DNA from: Calocera cornea HHB12733
Lineage: Eukaryota; Basidiomycota; Dacrymycetes; Dacrymycetales; Dacrymycetaceae
Direction: 5' to 3'
DNA length: 64,000 nucleotides
Assembly: GCA_001632435.1 (NCBI GenBank)
Contig: KV424039.1
Location: forward strand, 1 to 64,000
The translations under genes and the position numbers were made by a program. Positions within the stretch are counted from its first letter, which is position 1. Every line of letters starts with the position of its first letter. The notes beneath the pieces were generated by a model. The model was not told the DNA's origin. It ran no database searches and saw nothing but the letters and a program-made list of their open reading frames with translations. Positions 1-9,473 of this stretch are shown piece by piece.

Positions 1-95
1 GAAGGGGACGGAGAATGACGGAAAATTACCATAGGCAGGAGCCCGAGCCTCGGCGAGGCTCGGGTGTATAGGTGTGGCCCCAGTGGGGCCCGGGA

Positions 96-197
96 ATGCG
101 GCTCCGGCATGTTGAGAGGGCGTCAGGGATTGCCTGGGTGCACAGCCCCTTGGGGGCTCCGGGGATGCGGCTCCGGCATGTTGAGAGGGCGTCAGGG
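96..197. repeat. Two-copy tandem repeat, 69-bp period
   Basis: A 33-bp block starting ATGCGGCTCCGGCATGTTGA occurs at 96-128 and again, identical, at 165-197, giving a period of 69 bp. The spacer between the copies and the flanks on both sides contain related GC-rich words (CCCAGTGGGGCCC at about 79-91 and 220-231), so the duplicated unit was probably longer and has partly decayed. It sits in non-coding sequence at the left edge of the window. Confidence 0.8.
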
Positions 198-567
198 TTT
201 AGCCCTCGGCATGCAGCCCCAGTGGGGCCCAATAGTTGATGTTCAGGAAATATTAGGAGTGTCGTATATGAAAGTTGTAGGAGTGGTGTGAATGGAATTC
301 TGGGTAAGCAGGGCTTACAGAGGGACTCGGTCAGACATCCACTCCAAGAAATGCGCAAGAGCAGTGAAATCATGTTCCGTTCAAGATCTGTCCTCCAGCA
401 GCAGATTGTCACAAGATCCAGCTGGCAGATGAGGATACGAAGCGCGCCTCTCCGACAACGGTAGCAACACCCTTGCGGTTGGTGAAGTCGAAAGCGGCAG
501 CAGCGAGCTCCCCTCTGCCAATCAAAGACAATGTGGATACAACTCTCTATGTACCATCTACACCTAT

Positions 568-1087
568 GAAGCGTTTTTTGCGGAGAGCTAGGCGTGCTGC
601 TGAGAAGTTCATGTCTGCTGTTCAAGCATCCTGGGCAGGGAAAAAGGCCAAGAAATTGTTCCTGGTTTATTGGAATGTTGCTATGGGACGAGGAAGCTTT
701 CCTGTCACAGATATGTACTCTGCTCTTTGTAAGTCAGTGGATTCTTCATCTTTTGGTTCTGCTCACTCCATCACAGTGAGCATTCTGGGATACATCTATA
801 ATGACAACTCCTTGATGTCAATCGTGGACCTCTTTGTCATAGCCGGATGTTGCATGCATGACCTCTCCGCCGTTGCAGACTCACTCGGGCCACCTCATCC
901 TTGCATGATCTCTTTGATTCTATCAACTACAAGCGAAATACAACTTCCTGTCAACATCTGCTCAATTGAGGCTGGAGAAGGATGGACAATCTTGAGCGGT
1001 CTGTGGACCAATAAGACCAGGTCGTACAGATCCACTAGCTCCCACTCCTCTCTCCATGCTGCAGGGCTGGGGAACTGGTTGAAGTGA
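568..1087 (+). CDS. Uncharacterised possible ORF
   Basis: An open frame of about 173 codons from the first in-frame ATG at 568. It begins with a basic stretch (MKRFLRRARRAAEKF) followed by a hydrophobic segment. A GTAAGT at about 729 and a CACAG at about 776 could bound an intron, so the downstream half may be read in another frame. I recognise no domain. It lies next to a GC-rich tandem repeat, and base composition gives little support for coding. It could equally be a decayed gene or chance open frame. Confidence 0.2.
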
Positions 1088-1619
1088 GCGACCTGAAATG
1101 ATTTGGGACCCTGTTCCGAAGCGGCACGAATCATTTGCGGGAGCAGAACCAATTGGTTTATGGCATTCCCATTCTCGTATTTGGACGTGCGCCGAGGAAG
1201 ACTTCCGTTGGGAAGTACTGTAGTCTGTTCTGTGTGGGGGCGAGTGCGTCGGGTTTGATACCACCCTTGGGAAACGCTGCATAGGTTTGTTCTTCTGGAC
1301 GTTTCGGTTGTAGACCAACTTAAACGACGGTGGACCGAGCTTCAGGATTTCGACCATGCACACTTGCCCCTAGTAAGAACAGCCTTGAAAGACATCGGGT
1401 CTGAGCCACAATACTTTTTTTCACCCGGCACCGGCATAAGTGCCGGAGAAACACAACCAGCGGAGCAAGGGCATTTATTTGACAAAATGGAAGGACAAAT
1501 TGCGACACAAACGCCTTCCACAGCTCGGGTGTCCTCACCCCAGAACCCTGCACCGAGAGTGGTCAGCTTGGACTCGGTCTCCACTTCCAAAGGGCTTCCT
1601 CTCACCGACTGGGTTCATA

Positions 1620-1775
1620 TCAGTCACAGAAGGAAGGCGGGTGGCCCACGCAGTACGGCACACATTCGCCGTCTTCCCAGATGCAGTGAGCTGGGAGCGG
1701 TGTGGCCGCTGCCGAGCCGAACATGGCCGCTGTGGCCGCAACGGCCAGAGCGAGGAAGAGGGTGTTGAGCTGCAT
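1620..1775 (-). CDS. Small secreted four-cysteine peptide (family member 1, subtype A)
   Basis: A single-exon gene for 51 residues, beginning MQLNTLFLALAVAATA. Residues 1-24 form a signal peptide with a strongly hydrophobic core and an Ala-rich end. The expected cleavage is before TPLPA, and the remaining 27 or so residues carry four cysteines spaced C31-x6-C38-x3-C42-x7-C50, with one residue after the last. I chose the internal ATG at 1775 because it starts the signal peptide and matches the MQLN start of the decayed relative at 8233-8393; the in-frame upstream ATG would add a non-hydrophobic extension. A TATA box lies 125 bp upstream. The predicted product is exported and perhaps disulfide-bonded (two pairs). 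Function is unknown and no known family is recognised. Five relatives lie in the same 20 kb. Confidence 0.75.
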   Translation of the reverse strand: MQLNTLFLALAVAATAAMFGSAAATPLPAHCIWEDGECVPYCVGHPPSFCD

Positions 1776-2897
1776 GATTTGGGCGTCGATTCTGGCAACA
1801 TTTAGCACCAAGCAAACTTGGTCGAGGGGACTCACGAGGAGCGGGATCGGGATGGAAGAGTCTTAGCCACTTGGTACCGGTGTAAAATATCGGTTTTATA
1901 CCCCGCAGTGGGCTGCGGTCCACCGGTCCTCCGTTGGAGACCGGCGAAATAGTACCGCCGACCCACAGGCGATACAATGATGTTAGCCTGGCAGCGCATC
2001 AGACCATCTCTCTCACCGGCGTGGCCATCTTTGGGTCGGCGAGGACCTGGGTGGAGAAGAGGGATGACTGGTCATCTCAGTGCCCGCTAGCAGCCTAGCC
2101 ACGACGCACGTTCGGCCATTGTTCGGTCCCTATTGGGACACCGCGCTAACGAGATAGGAGAGGTCCCCGGTTGAGTGCGGACTCGTGTCCGCGATATCGG
2201 AGATGAGTGCTTGCTTTGACAGTGGCAAGAGGGTGTGCGTGCCCCCCCCCCCCCCTCTCTCTCTCAGACTCTTCTGGATAAGCGGCCGATGGATGGATCA
2301 TGGAAACCGTCATCAGACCCTTTGTTGATGCCAAGGCCGCGCTCGGGCATCGGCTCTAAGCGAGCGGAGCCGAGGTAAGCGAGGTGATGATGGGCGGTTG
2401 TCGTGAGGAGGGCAGGGAACAAGAATCGCTTGTTCAGCAGGGACGGAGCTAGGTTGGAGGCCGCCTGCAACTGTGCAGAACCGGTGACTGGTAGGATAAG
2501 GGTGCCCGACAGCAGACGCACTGTGTGGGAAGTCATACCGGGGCACGCGTTCTACACTGTCAACCCTTACTTTTCAGTTTCTTTGCACATGCTGTCCTGC
2601 TAGGGAGTTGAAGCAGCGTCGCCACACACCCGATGACTCACCACCCACTCAACCTAGTTGCCCTGCCTGTGCATTTTCACGGGCGTGGTGGCTGTGTTTT
2701 CCCCCTCCGGCTTTAGCCGCGGAGCCGAGGCCCGATCGCTGAGGCCGCTGCCGCTGTCTCGTCTCACCAACGGCCGTGCAGATCGACCAAAACGCGTCAG
2801 CGACACCGGGGCGCTCCAGCTGCCGAAAGCTAGTCATGGCCCAGGCTCATATCATGGAGGACGAGCGAACAACGCGCTTGCCCCTTGCTCGTTGCGT
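1776..2897. other. Intergenic, with a poly-C/(TC)n run
   Basis: Between peptide gene 1 and UVE1. Apart from the TATA box, the main feature is a run of about 15 C followed by TC repeats at roughly 2240-2266. It looks like intron or simple-sequence material because it follows a GTGTGCGTG and ends in CTCAG. I could not assemble a convincing gene around it. The last 250 bp presumably hold the UVE1 promoter and 5' leader. Confidence 0.5.
1894..1900 (-). promoter_or_regulatory. TATA box of peptide gene 1
   Basis: On the minus strand the sequence reads GGGGTATAAAACCG. Its first T is 125 bp upstream of the ATG at 1775. The same motif at nearly the same distance recurs before the other family members. 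Confidence 0.6.
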
Positions 2898-4973
2898 ATG
2901 CTTGGCCTGCTTGCGAGGAGAGGCATCGCACGTACTACACCCCGCCTCGCCGTCGCCGCCACGTCCAGAAGATCAGCCAGCGCGCTAGCGTTAAACACGA
3001 CGATGCCGAAACGCAAGTCCGCCACCGCGACCGACACCTCTCAACCAGCTCCTGCAGAAGAGCAGTCCACCCCCGTCAAGCGGCCCCGCCGGACCAAAGC
3101 ACACGGTGGGATCGAGCACCTTTCAGCGAGGGAGGTGGACGACATCGCCAAGTTCTCCGTGAAGCTGGTTACAGGCACGGTTGTCGCTGAGGCGATCAAG
3201 GTGGAGGAGGTCTCTACCCCTGCGAAGAAGCGCAGGTCGAATAGGAAGAAGACGGATCCTGTGGCCGAGGCGACTCAGCAGGAGAGCACGCCGGCTTCGG
3301 CCAAAAGGAAGCGCACCCCCAAAGCCAAAGCAGCCGTTCCCGCCGAACCAGACACGCCCGGCACCGCAGTATCAATACCTCGCCGTTCCTCCCGCGCGCG
3401 CAAGGTCCTCCCCTCGGATGCGTACGCCGACTGCCAAGAGTCTGCCCCCGAGGACACCCCCACAAAGCGCCGCCGCCGTCGGAAGGCCGACGAGCCCGTA
3501 ACATACGTAATCCCCCCCGTCGAGCGCCTCCAGACTACATTCCACGGCCGCCTCGGCTACGCATGCCTCAACACCGTCCTGCGCCAGCTGCCTGAGCCGG
3601 TGTTCTGCAGCCGGACTTGCAGGCTTGATACGCTGAGGCGGGAGGGGGTGGAGTTTGCCAAGGAGCTGGGGCTGAGGAACGTCGAAGATTTGGGGAAGAT
3701 GATCGAGTGGAATGAGGCGAACAAGTGCGTGCGCTTTCATGTGTCTTGGAGAATTGCGGCGCCAACGGGCAGGCGCATATAGCAGGATACAGAACTGATG
3801 GGAAGAGCAGGATCAAATTCATGCGCGTCTCGAGCGACATGTTCCCCTTCGCCTCCCACGGCGAGCACGGCTACTCCCTAGAGTACGCCGACTCGGCCCT
3901 GCGCGCCGCCGGTGCCCTCGCCAAGAAGTACGGCCACCGCCTAACCATGCACCCCGGGCAGTTCACGCAGCTCGGTTCTCCCAAGCCGGGCGTGGTGGCC
4001 GCCTCCGTGCGCGAGCTGGAGCACCAGTGTGATATTCTGGACCGGCTCGGCGTGGGTAGGGACGGGGTGATGATCATCCACATGGGCGGGGTGTACGGCG
4101 ACAAGCCCGGCACGATCGCGCGGTTCAAGCAGAACTGGCGGGGGCTGAGCGAGAAAGTGAGGGACAGGCTGGTGCTGGAGAACGACGAGCTGTGTTATAA
4201 TGTTGAGGAGCTGCTGCCGGTCAGTGAGGAGCTCGGGGTGCCCATCGTCCTGGATTGGCACCATGATTGGATTTATGTGCGTCCCCCCCCCCCCCCCACG
4301 CCGTCTCAACCCAGGCACAAAACACCGCTAACCGCCACCCAAGCCCTCCTCCCAGTCCCCAGCAGAGCTCATGCCCCGCATCCTGTCCGTCTGGCAGCAG
4401 AAGGGTATAAAGCCCAAGCAGCACCTGTCCGAGCCCAGGCCCGGCGCCGTCTCGGTCGTCGAGAAGCGGGCGCATGCAGATCGGTGTGAGCGGCTGCCGG
4501 AGGGGATGCCGGGGGACATGGACTTGATGATCGAGGTGGGTCGTCCTTCCCATTGTCATGCCCTCGCCTCCCCGCGCGCTTGTGTGGCGTTGGGCCAGGG
4601 AGGGTGTGAGCATCTATCTGATCAGAAGCGCAGGCGAAGGATAAGGAGCAAGCAGTGTTTCACCTGTGGAGGATCTATGGGCTCGAGGAGCCGTTGCATG
4701 AGAACCTCAGGCCGCCTAAGGAGGTTCAGGAGTTGGCGACGAATGGGCGGAAGGCTAGGAAGGTCAAGAAGTGCGTGCCCATCCAACAGCCATTATAGTT
4801 ACGAAGTATGCTGACGGGGCGTGGGTAGGAAGAAGATGGGCAGTGATGAGGAGCATGAGGAGGTCGTCCTTACTGAGCCGGACAAGGAAGGCGATGAGCG
4901 GGTGCTGGTGGATGCCATACCTGGGGAGGAAGGGGCGGAGAGCGAACTGACTGATATGGAGGAGGAGGGATGA
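2898..4973 (+). CDS. UVE1: UV-damage endonuclease (UVDE)
   Basis: This enzyme nicks DNA immediately 5' of UV photoproducts and starts alternative excision repair. Exons are 2898-3724, 3811-4276, 4356-4535, 4634-4770 and 4829-4973; they sum to 1755 nt, giving 584 residues in one frame. Residues 1-35 (MLGLLARRGIARTTPRLAVA onward) are Arg/Ala/Ser-rich and acid-free, like a mitochondrial presequence. A second in-frame ATG at 3003 starts MPKRKS and would give a nuclear form. Residues about 36-205 are a basic, low-complexity, NLS-rich tail. The TIM-barrel UVDE domain covers about 208-530, with LGYACLN, VFCSRTC, IKFMRVSSDMFPFASH, LTMHPGQF, LDWHHDWIY and SEPRPGAV; these carry the family's metal-binding His and acidic residues. 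The C-terminus is acidic. Intron 2 (4277-4355) contains a 15-nt C run after GTGCGT. Mitochondrial targeting by an alternative start is known for a basidiomycete Uve1 and is inferred here. Confidence 0.93.
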
Positions 4974-5695
4974 GACAGCCACCCGCACACAAAACATATT
5001 AGCCAGCACACTGCAGACGGCCGTGACTATAACGCAACAAGCCCTCGAGGCTCTCGTACCACCTCCCAATACTGAGGCGTATCGATAGTCTGTAACAACA
5101 CTTCACTCTTGCATTTTCTTCGTGCCATCGAGCGCTCCTTCGATATCGCCTCACCGCCCTCCCCCACTCTTCACGGCCCCACTCCAAAGGTGGTGGCACG
5201 TGACGACGACCCATGCCAACGGTCTCCAGCGACGCGCGCCGTCTCTTGGGCCAAGCTCTTCTTCCCACAGCCCACAGCGACCGCCGTGACGCTCCTCGCG
5301 GGCCATCAGCCTATCTCTCCTCCAACTGCAATGGACTGTATGTAATCACAGAAGCCTAAGCGGTTAGTATGCCAATCGTGTGAGCGCTTGGCGTCACCGA
5401 GTACGGTAGTCAGGCAGTCAGGGACCGAGCGGTTATGGTATCATCCCTCCTTCCTCGCGTTGGAGTGTTCACGCACGCCTCTGGGCGTCCCCCTCTCCCC
5501 ACTCTCTCTCCCGTTCTCTCTTTCTCCCTCTATCTACTTCGTAAGGTGCTGGTCACTTGCGCTGGACGCCGAGCTGGACGACTAGGATACCCCCTGCACC
5601 GGAACTCATACCACACTCCTCCTTCCGGTCCTCCTGTATCCCTGCCCCACACCCCTGCCCGGCTAACGTCACGGAGAGAAGGCAACCTCAACAGC
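4974..5695. other. Intergenic region between UVE1 and the dehydrogenase gene
   Basis: Presumed UVE1 3' end and promoter/5' leader of the following gene. It includes CT-rich stretches at about 5470-5540 typical of fungal promoters. The dehydrogenase frame is open upstream to 5435, but that extension is low-complexity and not family-like, so I treat it as leader. Confidence 0.5.
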
Positions 5696-7023
5696 ATGTC
5701 TCCCCACCACCCAAAGAAGCTCTCCGCCCTCGGCCACCTGCAGCAGATGTTCCCCCCCTCCCCGACCTTCTGCCCCGCGCGGGACATGCCCCCCCTCCCC
5801 GGCATCCACTGCATCGTCACCGGCGGCACGTCGGGCATCGGCCTGTCCACCGCACGCGCATTACTGGCCGCAGGCGCACATGTGTGCCTCATGGCCCGCT
5901 CGAGCTGGAAGGGCGAGCGGCTCGCTAGGGAGCTGGAGAAGGAGGGCTTCGGGGGAAGGGTCGAGTTCGTCCCCCTGGATCTGGGGGACCTGCGCTCGGT
6001 GCGCTCCGCTGCAGAAGCGTACATGGTGGCACACGACCGCTTGCACCTCCTGATCAACAACGCCGCTGTGCTCCTCCCCGGCGTGCACGGCGCCCAGGCC
6101 GTCTCGGCACAGGGGTACGACGCCCAGTTCGCGACGAACGCACTGGGGCATTGGCATCTGACCATGCTATTGATGCCCCTGTTGAGGGAGACGCTCTGCC
6201 TGCTGCCGATCTCTCCCAGCCCGGCGAGCAGCACGGACAGCCTGCCGAGCCTGACACGCACCGTCGACAGCGCCTCCCCCTCCGACTCACTCGCCTCCCC
6301 TTCCGAGGCGTGGTCGCCCCCCCAGGCTGAACAATCCCCCGCGCAGCAGGAGCTGACAGCAGCGGCGAGGATCGGCGTGCGCGTCCTCACCCTCTCGAGC
6401 AACGTGCACCAGTTTGCACCCAAGGGAGGCGTGGTGTGGTGGGCTATCCAGCCGTCTGTACCCGGGGAGGCTAGGGAGCTCGTGCGCCGGAGGATCGGCG
6501 GCATGGGCTTGTATGCGATGAGCAAGATGGTGCGCCCTTCTTACTTCTTCTCTACTCTGGGAGTGTGCTGACGGGTGTTGGGGCAGGCGAACGTGCTGAT
6601 GTCTCAGTATCTTGCGCGTACCCTGGGGTACACGGGCATCATATTCGCGACCGTCCACCCGGGAGGGATAAAGAGCTCGCTATTCCGCTCCGCTCCAAAG
6701 TGGCAGAACACGCTCACGGTGCGCCACCTTTTTCCTCCTCGCATTATATGCGGCACTATGCTGACATCGGGCCAAGAACTGGATCCTCTACCCACCCGAG
6801 TACGGCGCCCTGACAGCGCTCTGGGCAGCGACGTGCGAGGGCGGAAGGGAGCTGAACGGAAAGGTACGCCTTTTGGCTATGATGCTGTGGCGTCGGGGCT
6901 CATATATGCACGCAGTATTGTATCCCCTGGGCGAGGGTGGGCGCGGCGAGGGGCGACGCGGAGGACGTGGGGCTGCAGGAGAAGCTCGTGGCGCTCATGG
7001 AGGAGATGCGGGCTGGTTTCTAG
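5696..7023 (+). CDS. Short-chain dehydrogenase/reductase (NAD(P)-dependent)
   Basis: Exons 5696-6529, 6587-6718, 6777-6863 and 6916-7023 sum to 1161 nt, giving 386 residues. The Rossmann fold starts near residue 40. It shows the cofactor loop TGGTSGIG, an Arg/Ser in ARSSWKG after beta-2, DLGDLRS, the LLINNAAVL motif, and the catalytic set Ser (LTLSSN), Tyr and Lys (YAMSK). This fits classical SDRs of the retinol-dehydrogenase/WW-oxidoreductase-like type that act on lipophilic alcohols or ketones; the substrate is unknown. About 55 Ser/Pro-rich residues (SPSPASSTDSLPSL onward) are inserted between the NNA motif and the catalytic Ser, which is unusual for the fold and probably a surface loop. 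The start ATG at 5696 was chosen as the first one leading straight into the domain. The tail YPPEYGALTALWA is typical of fungal members. Confidence 0.87.
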
Positions 7024-7639
7024 CAGCTGTATGCGTATGCGCGCTTGCAAGGGCGTTGTAACATTAACCATCAACATGGGTTTGTGGAACTGCGTTTGTC
7101 AAGTCGGGTTCGGTGGCCAACTACAGTAGTTGGTTCACAAAGCCAACCAAGAGCTTGAAACAGCTGACGCGAACCGGAACCGAACGGGCAACCAGTCAGC
7201 TCTGACATCGGTGAACCATTCGGTTGGCCACCTCGGTGTGCAGACCGAATCCGATTGCGTGAAGGAGTGCAACCAAACTGGGACCGAACCCGGAAACCGA
7301 GCAACCTCTGAGATCGGTGAACCAGTTTGGAACCGATTCCAACCCGCTTTCAAACCGACTTCAAATGGAATTCAAGGAGTGGCCTACACATATTCCGCTC
7401 ATCGCATCCGGTCGGAAACTGATATTCCAAACGATTACAGTCTCTCCGCAATGAAAAGAGAAACTCAGTCTATGTCTATCAGTTGATTGTTGATTGATGT
7501 TTCAAAGCCATGAACTTGTAAGGTAGCTGCTGGGAAACTGCAAAGCGGAGTGTGAGCCGCGTCCGAGCGTGGATTGTCTTAGAAATTTGTGCTTCAGAAG
7601 TTACTATCTGATAGGAAATGTATTAGCTATTGTATTATC
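7024..7639. repeat. Intergenic DNA with an AACCG/CGGTT-rich degenerate repeat
   Basis: From about 7106 to 7360 the words GGTTCGG, GAACCGG, AACCGAA and their complements recur every 10-20 bp. A longer unit, TCTGACATCGGTGAACC at about 7201, is repeated with changes at about 7309 (TCTGAGATCGGTGAACC). A similar composition appears again near 19620-19700. I see no convincing gene here; the open frame at 7130-7486 is made of the repeat and has no recognisable domain. Confidence 0.5.
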
Positions 7640-7676
7640 TCCGGCTAGCACATTCGGTCAGCGTCAGATATTCTGA
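7640..7676 (+). pseudogene. Decayed tRNA-like fragment (5' half)
   Basis: TCCGGCTAGC...ATTCGGTCAG followed by CGTCAGATATTCTGA closely matches the first half of the tRNA-Lys gene 100 bp downstream (acceptor strand, A box, D loop and both sides of the anticodon stem). The anticodon loop is cut to three bases and no T arm follows. It is best read as a degenerate duplicate of the tRNA gene. Confidence 0.6.
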
Positions 7677-7739
7677 AAGCCCGAAAACTGCTTCCGTTAC
7701 GTGTACTTGTAACTTCAGAGTTTATGACGAATTGTTACG

Positions 7740-7827
7740 TCCCGGCTAGCGCAATCGGTCAGAGCGTCAGACTTTTATGCATACGTGTGGAATCTGAAGG
7801 CTACGAGTTCGACTCTCGTGTCGGGAG
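7740..7827 (+). tRNA. tRNA-Lys (anticodon UUU) with a 14-nt intron
   Basis: Cloverleaf read by eye. The acceptor TCCCGGC pairs with GTCGGGA (one G-U), with discriminator G at 7827. The D arm is GCGC/GAGC with a G-A mismatch, and the A box TAGCGCAATCGG fits the consensus. The anticodon stem TCAGA pairs with TCTGA and the loop is CT-TTT-A plus A. A 14-nt intron (about 7777-7790) sits between positions 37 and 38, the canonical site. The T arm ACGAG-TTCGACT-CTCGT is perfectly paired and contains the B box. Only a short TTTT at 7840-7843 follows as a possible Pol III terminator. A covariance search would settle it. Confidence 0.8.
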
Positions 7828-8232
7828 ACAAAAGCTATATTTTGGCGCATGTGTGTTTGACCCACGGTCCTCCTATCCGCACCATGTTGTAGTGGGCGAC
7901 TGCAAGTTCTCTCCGGCAGCCTCTCACATCAAATTACATGCTCCTCCTTCTCGATAATGTAAGACCGCGTCCTGGCGGGGCTCGCAGAAACGCTCCGTGT
8001 GTTATACCACCGCTAAAATATTCGCCATATACACTGCTGTAGTGGGGACGGAACCAAATGCTGTTTGTACTATACGGAGGAAATTTTCACCAAGTCCACT
8101 GCCGTAGTTACATCCCCAAAGGATCAAATGCCATCTGCTGCCAGCAGTCCGTATGCACCTATCTGTTCTATTCGACACGCCCTTCGGCCCACAGATGGGC
8201 CTATCCCACGGTTGCAGCAGAGCAACTTATGC
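7828..8232. other. Intergenic, with an imperfect ~65-bp direct repeat
   Basis: Segments at about 8021-8066 and 8085-8136 share the pattern CCA-n-CACTG(C/T)(C/T)GTAGT...CCAAA-n-CAAATGC, indicating an old tandem duplication. No gene is evident. Confidence 0.35.
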
Positions 8233-8393
8233 TCAGACATCACATTCTTCGGTCGGGTCAGAAGGGCACTTCGGCCCGCAGTCCTCCCCGGTGCAGATGC
8301 GTCGCTCGCCCAGATCGGTGACGAGAACGGGGGACGTCAGGGACGCGCTGAGCAGAGTGAGTGTCAGGACGAGAGGAGGGCGTTAAGCTGCAT
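8233..8393 (-). pseudogene. Frameshifted small secreted four-cysteine peptide (family member 2, subtype A)
   Basis: The ATG at 8393 opens MQLNALLSS and then stops. A shift of one base after codon 8 enters a frame giving VLTLTLLSASLTS (hydrophobic signal core), then a tail with C-x4-C-x3-C-x7-C and a stop at 8233. The MQLN start and the x3/x7 spacing match peptide gene 1. The intact frame has no ATG of its own because a TAA lies just upstream. I therefore read this as a family member broken by a single-base deletion. A sequencing or assembly error is the alternative. A TATA-like box lies 154 bp upstream. Confidence 0.6.
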
Positions 8394-8540
8394 TAGATCT
8401 TGGGCTGCTGTGGACTTCAAGGTTGGTTGTTCCCAGAAGTTGGATTGAATTGGGGTGCAGTGCAGCTCACAGGTTCGATGTGTAATAGCTGTACGTTGGT
8501 GAGGAGCAGTGGGGAGACTACAAGCCAGGCTACCATTCCT

Positions 8541-8547
8541 TTTTATA
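8541..8547 (-). promoter_or_regulatory. TATA-like box upstream of peptide pseudogene 2
   Basis: Minus-strand GAATATAAAAAGG; its first T is 154 bp upstream of the ATG at 8393, slightly farther than in the intact copies. Confidence 0.4.
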
Positions 8548-8995
8548 TTCGAAGCCTTATCATGTACTAATACACAGCCGAATACTACCTCACAGCCAAT
8601 CCTTAGCTTTTCATATGGAAGCGTCGTACGCAGCTGCCATCTAGTGCCTTGGACCCGCGGAGACGGTCTTTGTTCTAGCGCTGATAGGAACTGTTAGCGT
8701 TGATGAAAGAGCACACGGCATGCGGCATGCTTTTCGAGGTATGATCACAGTTTCGTCTGATGCTGGCAACCTGCACACAGTTCGCCTCATGGGAAAAGGT
8801 TGAACAGCTCATGTTTATCCGTGTGCGAATCCCGTAGATAGAGACTTACAGTATCAAACAGCATAAGTTGCTTTCCATAGATGTAGGACGGTACAGCACA
8901 ACTCTGACAGTTCAATTTCTACCCAGTACGTCTCCTTAATCCTTATCTCCCCGCTCTCTGCCTGTGTTGGAAGAACTCTCCACAACGTTTGACTC

Positions 8996-9163
8996 CTAAA
9001 CACATCCAGAAGCAGGACATGTATAGCAAACGCGGCCCGCCACGCACTCAGTATCCGGCTCTTCTTCCGAGAGGGGCATGGGTGTAGGCGCAGGAGCAGG
9101 GGCTGCCATGGCCGTAGCGAAAAGCGCCGCAACAAGGGCGAGGACGAGCGACTTAGTGTACAT
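8996..9163 (-). CDS. Small secreted four-cysteine peptide (family member 3, subtype B)
   Basis: Single exon, 55 residues, starting MYTKSLVLALVAALFATAMA. The first 20 residues form a classic signal peptide ending Ala-Met-Ala. It is followed by a perfect series of X-Pro dipeptides (AP-AP-AP-TP-MP), an acidic patch (LSEEEPDTE), and then C40-x5-C46-x2-C49-x4-C54 with a single Val after the last Cys. The cysteine spacing equals that of peptide gene 4. The coding sequence is intact. Its 5' leader is interrupted 112 bp upstream by the copia element at 9276-13768. The TATA box that would sit 128 bp upstream in the uninterrupted locus is now on the far side of the element. Expression may be lost or driven by the LTR. 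Function unknown. Confidence 0.78.
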   Translation of the reverse strand: MYTKSLVLALVAALFATAMAAPAPAPTPMPLSEEEPDTECVAGRVCYTCPASGCV

Positions 9164-9275
9164 GGCTTGAGAGCTTCCTGTTTATACCATAGGTTATCTC
9201 AGATGGTAGATCTCTTGGGTGGGAACGTATAGGGAGGTCAACGATACGGATACGCTCTGAGCTACCTGGGATGAA

Positions 9276-9408
9276 TGTGGAGATCAGAGCAAGAGTGGTG
9301 ACCGTAGGATAGCAAGCCGCGCACCAGATCAGGGTGGCGGACCGTAGCTACTCGTAGACAAGATCCGCGCGTCGGATCCCTGCTCAATCCAATCGCTTGT
9401 TCATCTCA
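9276..9408 (+). repeat. 5' LTR of the copia element
   Basis: 133 bp, bounded by TG...CA and identical base for base to 13636-13768. No obvious TATA box was picked out. Confidence 0.95.
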
Positions 9409-9420
9409 GGTTATGAGCCC
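9409..9420 (+). other. Primer-binding site (initiator tRNA-Met, half-tRNA type)
   Basis: GGTTATGAGCCC directly follows the 5' LTR. Its complement GGGCTCATAACC is the anticodon stem-loop of eukaryotic initiator tRNA-Met, not the tRNA 3' end. Minus-strand synthesis would therefore be primed from an internally cleaved tRNA, as established for Drosophila copia. Confidence 0.8.
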
Positions 9421-9473
9421 TGATCGTTGCTGAACTACATCCAAAGTCACCGTGAGCGATCCAACGATAGATC

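Noticed and set aside
26..625. 199-codon minus-strand frame with repeated CRSRIPG
   Set aside because: The repeats come from the 69-bp tandem DNA repeat; the frame has no start context or domain.
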